Shown: positions 1-9,054, counted from the stretch's first letter. The stretch: DNA of 40,388 bases from Bacteroidales bacterium (GCA_014800785.1 JAAVFK010000018.1:314161-354548), one strand, 5' to 3'. Made by a program: numbers and translations. Notes: a model not told the origin generated them from the sequence alone.

Positions 1-193
1 TCAGCACATTCTCAACCGCAGCCGACGGCACTGAAAACTCAATAGCCACGTCAGCACCCTGGAACTTGCGGGACTCAAAAACCTCCCACTCCTCCGGACG
101 GTCAACCACCGCAACGATCTCGTGACCGCGCTCACGCGCGATCTCCTCGACCATGCGCCCCATCTTCCCATACCCAATAATTGCAATCTTCAT
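1..193 (-). CDS. dapB: 4-hydroxy-tetrahydrodipicolinate reductase, N-terminal part (truncated by window edge)
   Basis: Minus-strand translation from ATG at 193: MKIAIIGYGKMGRMVEEIARERGHEIVAVVDRPEEWEVFESRKFQGADVAIEFSVPSAAVENVL; Rossmann GxGxMG and DVAIEFS motif typical of DapB. The 61-aa ORF in the supplied track is the wrong frame. Confidence 0.88.
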   Translation of the reverse strand, partial: MKIAIIGYGKMGRMVEEIARERGHEIVAVVDRPEEWEVFESRKFQGADVAIEFSVPSAAVENVL

Positions 194-210
194 ATCAATT
201 CAAAATTTAA

Positions 211-430
211 ATATGGCCCCTATGGTCCTTTTGATCAAAAAACACCAAAAAAATATGGCAACTATGGTTCTATGATCAAAAAACCAACCAAAGTAAAATA
301 TGGCCCTATGGTTCTATGGTCGAAAAGCTCAAAAAACCAACCAAAGAAAAATATGGTCCTATGGTTCTATGGTCGAAAAGCTCAAAAAACCAACCAAAGT
401 AAAATATGGCCCTATGGTTCTATGGTCGAA
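211..430. repeat. Degenerate intergenic tandem repeat, ATATGGCCCTATGGTTCTATGGTCGAAAAGCTCAAAAAACCAACCAAAG (unit 42-53 bp)
   Basis: ATATGG unit starts at 211, 253, 298, 351 and 404 (spacings 42, 45, 53, 53); the last units are nearly identical. Confidence 0.9.
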
Positions 431-436
431 ATCCAA

Positions 437-1390
437 TCAGAAACCGAAGGCCAGATTGTCCACATAAAGAGCAATCCCCTCGGTTCCCACAAACGGCTCC
501 CCACACGACGACGAACACATAACCAGCACATGCGTAGGAGTCTCGTCAGGCGCAGCCCAGCCGACCTCCTCCACCGGCACCATCTTCCCCTTGGAATTCT
601 TGGCATAATAAGCCTTCTTGCCATTCAGCAGCCCCATCCACGGCTTATAAAAGGACTTGCCCGTGATGTCGCCGTAATTGATCTTCAGCTGATGACCCTT
701 GGTCCACGGGATCGACTTGCTGTAACGCTCGCGCCCCGTCCCCACACGATGAGCATAGATCTTACCATCCGCATCCTCCCACCTCTTCTGAAGCAGGACA
801 TAAACCTCCGCCTGATCGCGACCCTGAAGCGTCTTCTTCGACGAAAGGCCCGTAGCCTTCACCCGCGTATTGACCGCCGGCATATCAACTTTATAGTCGA
901 ACACCAGAGCGACCGGCCGCTTCGTATAAGGCATACCCATCTCCATCTTAGCGAACGGCGCCTTCGTATTGGTGATCGGCTCATAAAGCTGACCCAAGAA
1001 GATCGTCCCCGCCACCATCACATCCATATTGATGATGCCCAAGGCCTTCACCTCCTCCATCTTCGCCTCCACCTTGGCCACCGTGTTTCCATTGACCTGA
1101 GCAGGCGAAACCGCGTTGGAAGCCTTCACAACCCCGGCGACCTTAGCATACACATTGCTCGTCGCCCACGGCGACCCGCCTAAATTGGAATACGGCTTAT
1201 TACCGGTGGTGTGGCCCTTCGGCGCGATCTCATAGACAGTCTTCGTCTTACCCCCGATGATCTTCGACTCCTTGATCTCGCGAGTATACCAATTCGAAAA
1301 ATCGCCATACTTAATAGGCTCCAGACGCAACGCCGACCCGCAGAGAAAACAAAGCAGCAGACAGCCGGCGATAATAGTTCTTCTGATCAT
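437..1390 (-). CDS. PCMD (putative carbohydrate metabolism domain) exported protein
   Basis: 317 aa, N-terminal signal (IIAGCLLLCFLCGSAL), C-terminal ...SSSCGEPFVGTEGIALYVDNLAFGF resembling the PCMD family C-terminus. Confidence 0.72.
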   Translation of the reverse strand: MIRRTIIAGCLLLCFLCGSALRLEPIKYGDFSNWYTREIKESKIIGGKTKTVYEIAPKGHTTGNKPYSNLGGSPWATSNVYAKVAGVVKASNAVSPAQVNGNTVAKVEAKMEEVKALGIINMDVMVAGTIFLGQLYEPITNTKAPFAKMEMGMPYTKRPVALVFDYKVDMPAVNTRVKATGLSSKKTLQGRDQAEVYVLLQKRWEDADGKIYAHRVGTGRERYSKSIPWTKGHQLKINYGDITGKSFYKPWMGLLNGKKAYYAKNSKGKMVPVEEVGWAAPDETPTHVLVMCSSSCGEPFVGTEGIALYVDNLAFGF

Positions 1391-1454
1391 AAATAAATTT
1401 AAAGAAGAGAATAACGAAGAAGAGCACTTGAATAAGAGCCCTCAAACGACCCTA

Positions 1455-1462
1455 CAAAGTTA
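1455..1462 (-). promoter_or_regulatory. Candidate Bacteroidales -7 element (TAACTTTG on minus strand) upstream of the PCMD gene
   Basis: CAAAGTTA on + strand; the -33 element is weak. Confidence 0.4.
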
Positions 1463-1501
1463 CGAAAAAGTTTCAAAAGAAGTTAATGCCCCAACCCACA
1501 C

Positions 1502-1532
1502 TTGCAAAAAAGCCAAGAAAACATTAACTTTG
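1502..1532 (+). promoter_or_regulatory. Bacteroidales sigma-ABfr type promoter upstream of the UpxY-like gene
   Basis: TTG (1502-1504), 20 bp spacer, TAACTTTG (1525-1532). Confidence 0.65.
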
Positions 1533-1623
1533 CACACGCAAAGGTAGCACCCGAATGCCACCTGCACCCATAAACGGGTTCATGCACATAACAACCAATA
1601 ACTTAGAATCTCGTGTTGCGACA

Positions 1624-2253
1624 ATGTCCGAAGACGTTGGCGACGCCGGAGGCGTGCCCGAAAGACACTGGTACGTAGCGATAGTCAATCACAACACCGA
1701 AAAAAATACTGCAGAACGGCTCCGCAAACTGGGCTACGACACCTACGTAGCCACCCAACAGGAATACCGTCTCTGGCGCAACGGACGCCGGGCCAAGATA
1801 GACCGCGTCGTCATTCCCTCCACAATCTTCATCCGCTGCACCGAAGCCGAACGCCTACAAGTCGTAAAGCTACCGCAGATCTTCCGCTTCCTGAGCGACC
1901 GCGCCGCCAAACAAGGCGATAAGCCCGCTCCCCCCGCCGTCATCCCCGAGATCCAGCTCCGCAAGCTCCGCTTCATGCTCGGCAACTCCGACCGTCCAGT
2001 CGGCTTTGCCCCCCGCCAGCTCGCCAAAGGCGACAAAGTCCGGGTCATCCGCGGCAACCTCCGCGGCCTCGAAGGCGAAGTCCTCCAAGCCCCCACCCAC
2101 CACACCGCACCGCAGGCCTCCACGCCCGCGCACCAACCAACCACCACCCCCACCTCCGGCGCCCCCCAAGAAACCGACCTCCTAATCCGCCTCGACATCC
2201 TCGGCTGCGCCCGCGTCTCCATCAACCCTCTCGACCTCGAACCCCTCCCCTAA
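1624..2253 (+). CDS. UpxY-like transcription antiterminator (NusG N-terminal domain plus KOW)
   Basis: HWYVAIVNHNTEKNTAERLRKLGYDTYVATQQEYRLWRNGRRAKIDRVVIPSTIFIRC is the typical UpxY/NusG-like N-terminal domain; C-terminal KOW region GDKVRVIRGNLRGLEGEV...RLDILGCARVSI. Start may be 1555 or 1624. Confidence 0.9.
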   Translation: MSEDVGDAGGVPERHWYVAIVNHNTEKNTAERLRKLGYDTYVATQQEYRLWRNGRRAKIDRVVIPSTIFIRCTEAERLQVVKLPQIFRFLSDRAAKQGDKPAPPAVIPEIQLRKLRFMLGNSDRPVGFAPRQLAKGDKVRVIRGNLRGLEGEVLQAPTHHTAPQASTPAHQPTTTPTSGAPQETDLLIRLDILGCARVSINPLDLEPLP

Positions 2254-2295
2254 CCTCAAATTAAAAAAATATGTGAAAAAATTTAGTTAAAAATC

Positions 2296-2326
2296 TTTGC
2301 TAAATTATTTCATTTGACTACCTTTG
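2296..2326 (+). promoter_or_regulatory. Bacteroidales promoter between the UpxY-like gene and the 2351 gene
   Basis: TTTG (2296-2299), 19 bp spacer, TACCTTTG (2319-2326). Confidence 0.7.
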
Positions 2327-2350
2327 CACACGGATCCAATCAATAGCACT

Positions 2351-2938
2351 ATGGCAGATTCCAAAGCCACATCTACGTACTACGACGAGTTGAAAAAAAT
2401 TCTCAGTGGCAACGAGTATGGTTCAATTAACAACGACGAACGTTATCACAATGCTGAGATTCTACGCCTTTTTCTTGAAGAAGGCGGAAATATTCGTATG
2501 TTCTGTGGGGAGATGTCCGTATTTCGTAAAGGCTTCTATGCCCACATAACCGAAGAGAGAGGTGTTGACGATGCAAAATTTATCAAAGGTATAATTGAAG
2601 ATCGGTTGACAAAGTTTTTCGAAAGTACGGAAAATAGTATTGAAATTATTCTTGCAAGACCAATACGATTTTCAGAAATGAGCGATCTGCTGTGCGACTC
2701 TCTCTTGTGGAATAAACTGAACACTCCGGCGCTTTCCATTAAAGTTGGGAACGAATGGGTTCAGAAGGCCAAAACCCTTGATCATTTTATGTACTCGGAC
2801 AAACGAATTATGCGCCTTGAGGATGATGCCGTCAACCATAAGGGTTATTTTGCAGCAAACATTCCTCCAAAATTCTATAAAGAAATTGAAGAAACCTACG
2901 AGGTAATCAGGAAAGACGCAACCGCTATTGCTTTCTGA
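2351..2938 (+). CDS. Hypothetical protein, 195 aa, no recognised family
   Basis: Starts MADSKATSTYYDELKKIL just downstream of a good promoter; C-terminal region has HFMYSDKRIMRLEDD, loosely reminiscent of degenerate PLD-like folds (weak). Confidence 0.75.
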   Translation: MADSKATSTYYDELKKILSGNEYGSINNDERYHNAEILRLFLEEGGNIRMFCGEMSVFRKGFYAHITEERGVDDAKFIKGIIEDRLTKFFESTENSIEIILARPIRFSEMSDLLCDSLLWNKLNTPALSIKVGNEWVQKAKTLDHFMYSDKRIMRLEDDAVNHKGYFAANIPPKFYKEIEETYEVIRKDATAIAF

Positions 2939-2951
2939 CAACCTAAAGAAC

Positions 2952-4064
2952 ATGGTTTCTCTTGAGCCGATATTTTTCTTGAGTTCTGTTGAGGCCCTCT
3001 TAGGGGTATTAGCGACCATCCTTGTTCTACTCATTTTATCTGATGACAGCAACTTCATATATAGACGTCTCAGACACTATGCTGATTTAACATTAGAAAG
3101 GATAGAGCAAGATAGAACAGAAATAGAACGATTGGTTACAAAAATTGGCAATAATCCTCAGCTCAATACACTTAAGAAACGAAGATCAACGTTTAAAGGA
3201 TTAGACCGGCTAACGCTCGACAATATACTGTTTAGCGCTAATAATATCCAGACCAATTTCAGAAGAGAGACATACGATAAATTAAAAGACAAAATGGACA
3301 TCATCCGTGAAGCGGATGAGATCATCCACTCTCCATTCTATTTTATTCTTTATATTGTTTTGCTCTTTTTAGTTGAAATAACGGGTGAACATTTTCCAGT
3401 TTTAGATAGTTTCCTATTTTCATTTCTGATAGTCTTTACCATACTGACAATTACGTTCTGGATATATAAGTGGAGACGTTTTTATACCAGAACTCTGTCG
3501 AAAAGTTCCATCAGTATTGAGGAAATTCCGTTTGGAGTAGTCAGCAGGTCAACCAAAAAGCTTGTTTTTAGTTGTATTCACAGTATATCATACTTCACGT
3601 TCATTTCTGGAATAATCTTGCTGATTGGAAGATTTATATTCCATAGCTTTGTACTACCGGAATGGGTTGAGACTTTGTCAATATTAGCAATTCCAATTGT
3701 ACCTTTCCTACTTATTGGTTACAGCAAAGTGAACGCTGAACAACAGTTCCCTCACTCCTCATATGCCTCTCTTCTATCCCATTTCTCTACAATATTGATC
3801 TGTACTCTCTTGTACGATATTCTACTATACTTATTTTTTCAACCATTCGGGACTCCGATGCTAAACACTTATTGGTTCTCTCTGATGGCAATACTCTCAA
3901 TTCTTGGGTTCGGGATGGCTATGACTTTCTATATCCCATACTGTAGGATCAAACCTGTATGTATGGAAGCCAGAGACACATCTCGCCATCTACTTATGGA
4001 AATGAAGAGTAAGTATACTGAACAAGAACAGAAAATATCCGCCTTGAGCGCTAAATTAAAGTAA
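2952..4064 (+). CDS. Hypothetical multi-pass membrane protein with cytoplasmic coiled-coil-like segment
   Basis: MVSLEPIFFLSSVEALLGVLATILVLLILSDD (TM), charged helix, then several long hydrophobic segments; ORF track start is 2928. Confidence 0.75.
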   Translation: MVSLEPIFFLSSVEALLGVLATILVLLILSDDSNFIYRRLRHYADLTLERIEQDRTEIERLVTKIGNNPQLNTLKKRRSTFKGLDRLTLDNILFSANNIQTNFRRETYDKLKDKMDIIREADEIIHSPFYFILYIVLLFLVEITGEHFPVLDSFLFSFLIVFTILTITFWIYKWRRFYTRTLSKSSISIEEIPFGVVSRSTKKLVFSCIHSISYFTFISGIILLIGRFIFHSFVLPEWVETLSILAIPIVPFLLIGYSKVNAEQQFPHSSYASLLSHFSTILICTLLYDILLYLFFQPFGTPMLNTYWFSLMAILSILGFGMAMTFYIPYCRIKPVCMEARDTSRHLLMEMKSKYTEQEQKISALSAKLK

Positions 4065-4098
4065 GGCGTAGTTACACTCTCTTCTACTCATAATAATT

Positions 4099-5646
4099 TT
4101 GAGTAAGGATTCTCACTTAAATACTAAAAGAATTACCCGTAATACCCTGGCCCTTTACATAAGGACCTTGGTAACAATGGGTATCAACCTATATACAACT
4201 CGACTAATTCTAAAGGCTTTAGGCGAGGATGATTATGGATTGTATGGTGTTGTCGGGAGTGTCGTAACATTACTGACTTTCCTGAACGGGAACTTAACAG
4301 GTACTATTCAGAGATTCATCAATTTTGAGATAGGCGAGAGGAATGCCGAGAAACTACGGAAAGTTGTAGCGACCGGGAAAAAGATTCAACTCTGGCTGGC
4401 GATCGGTATTCTCCTCGTGTGTGAGACCATCGGTTTATGGTATCTCAATTTCTACATGCAAATTCCTAATGAGCAATATCTTGCGGCCAACGTAGTATTC
4501 CAGCTCTCAATTCTTGCAGCTATCCTGAATATTTTATGGGTTCCTTATGTAGGGTTAATCGTTGCCTATGAGCGCATGACAATCTTTGCGTATGCCGCTA
4601 TTTTAGGCTCAATTCTTCAACTTATCGGAGCTCTATTATTGACTGGCTTACCCGGAAATCATCTTATTGAATGGGCAGTGTACATCGTTTTGGTCAATAT
4701 CTGCCTTCGCTTCATATATCTTCGATATTGCAAAAAAAACTTTGAGGTAGCTTCTGTTTCTATAAATGAAGCGGACAAGAAGCTATCTAAAAGTATGCTC
4801 AGTTTTACCTCGTGGTCCTTCATTGGAAATCTAGCATATATGAGTCATGGGACAGGTATGCAGTTGGTATTGAATTTCTTCTTCGGCGCTGTTGTTAATG
4901 CTGCGGCCCAATTAGCCAGCACCATTAATGGATATTTGACCACTTTTCTGACCAACTTTCTGCTAGCCATGAATCCGCAGATAACTAAAACTTATGCTGA
5001 TCGGGATTATGACTCAATGTACAGACTAATCATACAAGGAAGTCGTTATGGCATATTCCTCACAGCAATATTTGTGGTTCCCTTTTTTGTGGGCGCTCCG
5101 ATAGTACTTGAATTATGGCTTAAGAATGTGCCTGAATGGACAGTTTTATTTTCTCGATTCATAGCCGTTATAGCACTTATAAATTCGATATCCTCAATAC
5201 TGGTAACAGCACAGAATGCTACAGGCAAAATTAAACGTTATCAGATTGCCATGACTACTATTGCCATCGTCCAAGTGCCTTTGGCTATTATTGCCTTCAA
5301 CTTAGGAGCATCACCCTGGTGGGGATATGCAATCAATACATTTCTGGTGCTCGCGATGCAGGCGACAAGACTATACTTTATGAGACGCGACGTTGGTCTG
5401 AGCATAATGACCTACATGAAGAAAGTAATTATTCCCTGCACCATACTTGTAGTTTTGTCTCTCATCCTTTCGGAAACAGCATATATAGTGATAGCATCCG
5501 AAAGCATATTTGCAAATTTGTCAGCCATTATGTTATCAATTTGTATAACTGCCGGAGCCATCTATCTGTTAGGACTTAACAGAGCAGAAAAAATAAAAGT
5601 AAATCATTTGATTTACTCAAAGATTAGAGGTATTGCTGTCCGATAG
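4099..5646 (+). CDS. wzx: Wzx-like oligosaccharide flippase (MOP/PST superfamily)
   Basis: 515 aa polytopic protein; RNTLALYIRTLVTMGINLYTTRLILKALGEDDYGLYGVVGSVVTLLTFLNGNLTGTIQRFINFEIG is typical of Bacteroidales flippases. Apparent TTG start. Confidence 0.85.
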   Translation: MSKDSHLNTKRITRNTLALYIRTLVTMGINLYTTRLILKALGEDDYGLYGVVGSVVTLLTFLNGNLTGTIQRFINFEIGERNAEKLRKVVATGKKIQLWLAIGILLVCETIGLWYLNFYMQIPNEQYLAANVVFQLSILAAILNILWVPYVGLIVAYERMTIFAYAAILGSILQLIGALLLTGLPGNHLIEWAVYIVLVNICLRFIYLRYCKKNFEVASVSINEADKKLSKSMLSFTSWSFIGNLAYMSHGTGMQLVLNFFFGAVVNAAAQLASTINGYLTTFLTNFLLAMNPQITKTYADRDYDSMYRLIIQGSRYGIFLTAIFVVPFFVGAPIVLELWLKNVPEWTVLFSRFIAVIALINSISSILVTAQNATGKIKRYQIAMTTIAIVQVPLAIIAFNLGASPWWGYAINTFLVLAMQATRLYFMRRDVGLSIMTYMKKVIIPCTILVVLSLILSETAYIVIASESIFANLSAIMLSICITAGAIYLLGLNRAEKIKVNHLIYSKIRGIAVR

Positions 5647-5670
5647 ACCAGAGAATTCTCCCTTGCATAA

Positions 5671-6504
5671 ATGAGTACGAACTCAATTCTAAAAAGGGCT
5701 TACAGGTATATTATCCGAGGGATTCCGGAGAATATTGTCAAACCGACAATAATACAACCTCAAGTCCGAGAACTGTTAAAGGGTAAATCCATAATTATCA
5801 CCGGAGGTAGCCGTGGTCTCGGGTTGGCAATGGCTCGTAAATTTACAGATGAAGGAGCTAAAGTTCTGATATCGGGAAGGAGTGAAGATACTCTTCGAAA
5901 AATTTCAGCTGAGCTAAATTGTCTATATTTACCAATAGACATATCCAATACCGAATGTCTACACTCCTTTATTAGAAAGGCAGATGAGATACTCGGAGGA
6001 GCGAATGTTCTGGTAAACAATGCAGGAGTCTCTCTTCATGAACATAACTTCGAAGCTGTGACACTTGAAGGAATGTTAACTCAACTTTCCACCAATTTGG
6101 TTGGCCCATTCTTTCTAACACAAGAATTCATTAAGTGCCGGACAGAAATAAAATCCCAGGGCAATGTACTCTTCATATCTTCTGAGACAGGAGATACTGC
6201 TGACATTCGACCTTATGGATTGACAAAAGCAGCTATAAACAGTCTTGTTCAAGGATTGGCACACGCATACAAACTGAAAGGGATTCGAGTCAACGCTATT
6301 GCACCGGGAATAACAGCAACCGACATGACGGGAGTATCAGCAGACAACCTATATGCGGGTAGTTATGGTACCGGTCGTTTTTATCTGCCGGAAGAAATTG
6401 CAGAAGCCGCATCGTTCCTTATTTCAGATGTCTCGAGTTGCATCTCCGGACAAATAATCACCTGCAACAATGCGGAAACAGTCAATGCCCGCTGGAAAAA
6501 GTAA
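5671..6504 (+). CDS. Short-chain dehydrogenase/reductase (SDR)
   Basis: IIITGGSRGLGLAMARKF, VNNAGVS, YGLTKAA, AIAPGITATDM motifs. Confidence 0.92.
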   Translation: MSTNSILKRAYRYIIRGIPENIVKPTIIQPQVRELLKGKSIIITGGSRGLGLAMARKFTDEGAKVLISGRSEDTLRKISAELNCLYLPIDISNTECLHSFIRKADEILGGANVLVNNAGVSLHEHNFEAVTLEGMLTQLSTNLVGPFFLTQEFIKCRTEIKSQGNVLFISSETGDTADIRPYGLTKAAINSLVQGLAHAYKLKGIRVNAIAPGITATDMTGVSADNLYAGSYGTGRFYLPEEIAEAASFLISDVSSCISGQIITCNNAETVNARWKK

Positions 6505-6510
6505 TCTAAG

Positions 6511-8253
6511 ATGAGTAATCATTTCTATAGCGCGGAAGAAAATATACAGATTGTTGTCAGTCTTCTGAAAGCCTATGGCATTAAGAGAATAATAGCCTCC
6601 CCGGGAACAACGAATCTGACTTTCGTAGCGAGCCTCATGGCCGATCCGTTCTTTAAGATCTATTCCGCTCCCGAAGAACGATCCGCTGCATATATGGCTG
6701 TCGGTATGGCTGAAGAAAGTGGCGAACCTGTGGTTATTACATGTACAGGCGCAACCGCTTCACGAAATTATCTGCCAGGATTAACGGAAGCATTCTATAG
6801 AAAGCTTCCGCTACTAGCCATCACTGCTACTCAACCTTTAGGGTCAGTCGGTCAACTCGTTCCTCAGGTAATTGACAGATCTGCCCTTCCTAAAGATGCT
6901 GCCGTATATAGTGTCCATATTGGTACAATAAAAGATAGAGGAGACAGAACGACAGCCATATTAAAAGCAAACGAAGCTTTCCATTATCTGAGCAAGAATG
7001 GAGGGGGACCCGTACACATTAATCTTGAGACTACATACGACAAAGACTTTTCGGTAAAGGATCTGCCGTCAATCCCTAAAATCGGATACTACCGCATCTT
7101 TGACGAACTACCCGAAATTCCAAACGGGAAAGTAGGGATCTATGTCGGATCTCACTCGAAAATGAGCGCAGGGTTAAACTCTGCAATAGATCGCTTCTGC
7201 GACAGATATGGAGCAGTTGTATTCTGCGATCATACAAGCAACTACAAGGGAAAATATCGTTTTCTATATCCTCTCGCGCTAAGTCAGGATAATTGGCTTC
7301 CGGCAATCGGATCGCTCACCGTTGTCATCTATATTGGGGAAGTCAGCGGATCCTATTCCCATCCGGGTGGTAAACAGTTGTGGCGCGTGTCGGAGGACGG
7401 AAAGATTCGAAGCGTTTTCGGACTACCGAAAGCAGTATTTGAGATGCGAGAAGAGGACTTCTTCAACCGATACGCCGATAAAGGATGCGAAGGCCGATCC
7501 AACTTCATTGAAGAGTGCCGCGAAACGTATCAGGGGCTGCTGAAGGATATTCCGGATGACATCCCGTTCTCCAATATATGGGTTGCAAGAGAACTGGCCC
7601 CGAAAATACCGGACAACTCAGTAATTCATTTCGGTATCCTAAATTCTCTTCGTTCCTGGAACTTCTTCGAGATTCCCGCATCAGTTGATTCCTACTGCAA
7701 TGTCGGTGGATTCGGAATTGACGGACCCATTTCCACTGTTATAGGTGGAGCTTTAGCCAATCCCGAGAAGATCCATTATCTGATAGTCGGAGATCTTGCC
7801 TTCTTCTACGATCTGAATGCTTTAGGCAACAGACATCTGCCGGCAAATCTTAGGATCATTCTTATAAACAACGGCAAAGGAACTGAATTCAGGAACTATA
7901 ACCATCCGGCCCACGCATTTGGAGAAGAAGCTGATCTGTATATGGCCGCAGGAGGACATTACGGAGCTAAATCAGCCAATCTCGTCAAGTCTTATGCCGA
8001 GGCACTGGGAATTGAATATCTGACAGCAGATAACAAAACCAATTTCCATCATCAGGAAGATATCCTCCTAAATCCGGAGAAACGTTCCTACCCTCTATTG
8101 TTCGAGATTTTTACAGATTCCGAACTCGAAAACGAGGCGCTTCACACCATCCGCAACCTACGTGTAGATGGATCATCCGTACTCAAGAACAAAGTACGCA
8201 ATATATTGGGTAAAAACGGAGTCGAAACGATAAAAAAAGTATTCGGAAAGTAA
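6511..8253 (+). CDS. Thiamine diphosphate-dependent enzyme, MenD-like
   Basis: SPGTTNLTFVASLMADP...YSAPEERSAAYMAVGMAEESGEPVVITCTGATASRNYLPGLTEAF; ThDP motif GDLAFFYDLNAL...RIILINNGKG resembles MenD. Confidence 0.85.
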   Translation: MSNHFYSAEENIQIVVSLLKAYGIKRIIASPGTTNLTFVASLMADPFFKIYSAPEERSAAYMAVGMAEESGEPVVITCTGATASRNYLPGLTEAFYRKLPLLAITATQPLGSVGQLVPQVIDRSALPKDAAVYSVHIGTIKDRGDRTTAILKANEAFHYLSKNGGGPVHINLETTYDKDFSVKDLPSIPKIGYYRIFDELPEIPNGKVGIYVGSHSKMSAGLNSAIDRFCDRYGAVVFCDHTSNYKGKYRFLYPLALSQDNWLPAIGSLTVVIYIGEVSGSYSHPGGKQLWRVSEDGKIRSVFGLPKAVFEMREEDFFNRYADKGCEGRSNFIEECRETYQGLLKDIPDDIPFSNIWVARELAPKIPDNSVIHFGILNSLRSWNFFEIPASVDSYCNVGGFGIDGPISTVIGGALANPEKIHYLIVGDLAFFYDLNALGNRHLPANLRIILINNGKGTEFRNYNHPAHAFGEEADLYMAAGGHYGAKSANLVKSYAEALGIEYLTADNKTNFHHQEDILLNPEKRSYPLLFEIFTDSELENEALHTIRNLRVDGSSVLKNKVRNILGKNGVETIKKVFGK

Positions 8254-8254
8254 A

Positions 8255-8926
8255 ATGGTCCCTGTTACAAAAGCCCGTGTAAAGGTATGGACATATTGCA
8301 TAGTTGCCATTCCTGCACTCATCGCTTATCTTTTGCTTCACGGAAAAGATAAGATCAAGTTGAAGATGGATATTAACCGATTTTGGATTCACCTGAGAGG
8401 TAAAAGACCCAAAAGCCATCTATATGCTTTCTACTATCTCATGTGTGGAATACGTGAATTCCGGAACGTATTCTATATGCGAATGGGCTACAGCTCAATG
8501 CTCATTTCGTGGTTGATGCCGGAGATGGTCGAATTTAGTTTTGCAACTCCCTCCAGATTTGTAGGTGGCGGAGTATTCGTTCAACACGGTTGGACATGCG
8601 TCGTAGATGCCGAGACTGTAGGTGAGAATCTCTGGATAAACCAAAATGTGACCATCGGACATCAAGGCAAAGGACATCCGACCATCGGAGATAATGTCCG
8701 GATAGGATCCGGAGCGGTTATTCTGGGAGACATCAAGATCGGCAATAATGTCAATATCGGAGCCAACGCGATTGTCGTCAACGATGTTCCGGACAATTGC
8801 ACGGTCTGCTCGCCGAAGGCAGTTGTCATTAAACGATTCGAAGGTCTCAATGGAAACGGCCAACAAGGAGAACGAGCCAATGGTCCCCTCCACTCCATCC
8901 TACCTCCCGTAACCTCGCGTAAATAA
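8255..8926 (+). CDS. Hexapeptide-repeat acetyltransferase, serine acetyltransferase-like
   Basis: GGVFVQHGWTCVVDAETVGENLWINQNVTIGHQGKGHPTIGDNVRIGSGAVILGDIKIGNNVNIGANAIVVNDVPDN. Confidence 0.85.
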   Translation: MVPVTKARVKVWTYCIVAIPALIAYLLLHGKDKIKLKMDINRFWIHLRGKRPKSHLYAFYYLMCGIREFRNVFYMRMGYSSMLISWLMPEMVEFSFATPSRFVGGGVFVQHGWTCVVDAETVGENLWINQNVTIGHQGKGHPTIGDNVRIGSGAVILGDIKIGNNVNIGANAIVVNDVPDNCTVCSPKAVVIKRFEGLNGNGQQGERANGPLHSILPPVTSRK

Positions 8927-8931
8927 AAAAG

Positions 8932-9054
8932 ATGCATCCTCTTCACATAATAATGCCGATGGCCAGCGAGGGTAGACGTCTTACACTCAATAAGAGGATT
9001 TTGGAACTAAGGTCGCATCTTACCTCATACCGGTTAAAGACAAGATCAATATAG
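8932..9054 (+). pseudogene. Truncated 5' remnant of a nucleotidyltransferase gene (40-codon ORF)
   Basis: 8932-8975 matches 10087-10130 at 41/44 nt; peptide MHPLHIIMPMASEGRRL versus MRPLHIIMPMAGEGSRF; unrelated afterwards, stop TAG at 9052-9054. Confidence 0.8.

Noticed and set aside
211-430. Possible CRISPR array
   Set aside because: Units vary (42-53 bp), there are no unique spacers between conserved repeats, and no cas genes are in the window.
122-1183. 353-aa + strand ORF covering the TATGG repeats and the PCMD gene
   Set aside because: Runs antisense over a well-supported PCMD gene and through tandem repeats; low-complexity Arg/His/Leu-rich product typical of an antisense shadow frame.
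1390-1624. Invertible promoter upstream of the UpxY-like gene
   Set aside because: No convincing flanking inverted repeats were found by eye around the promoter, and no invertase gene is in the window.
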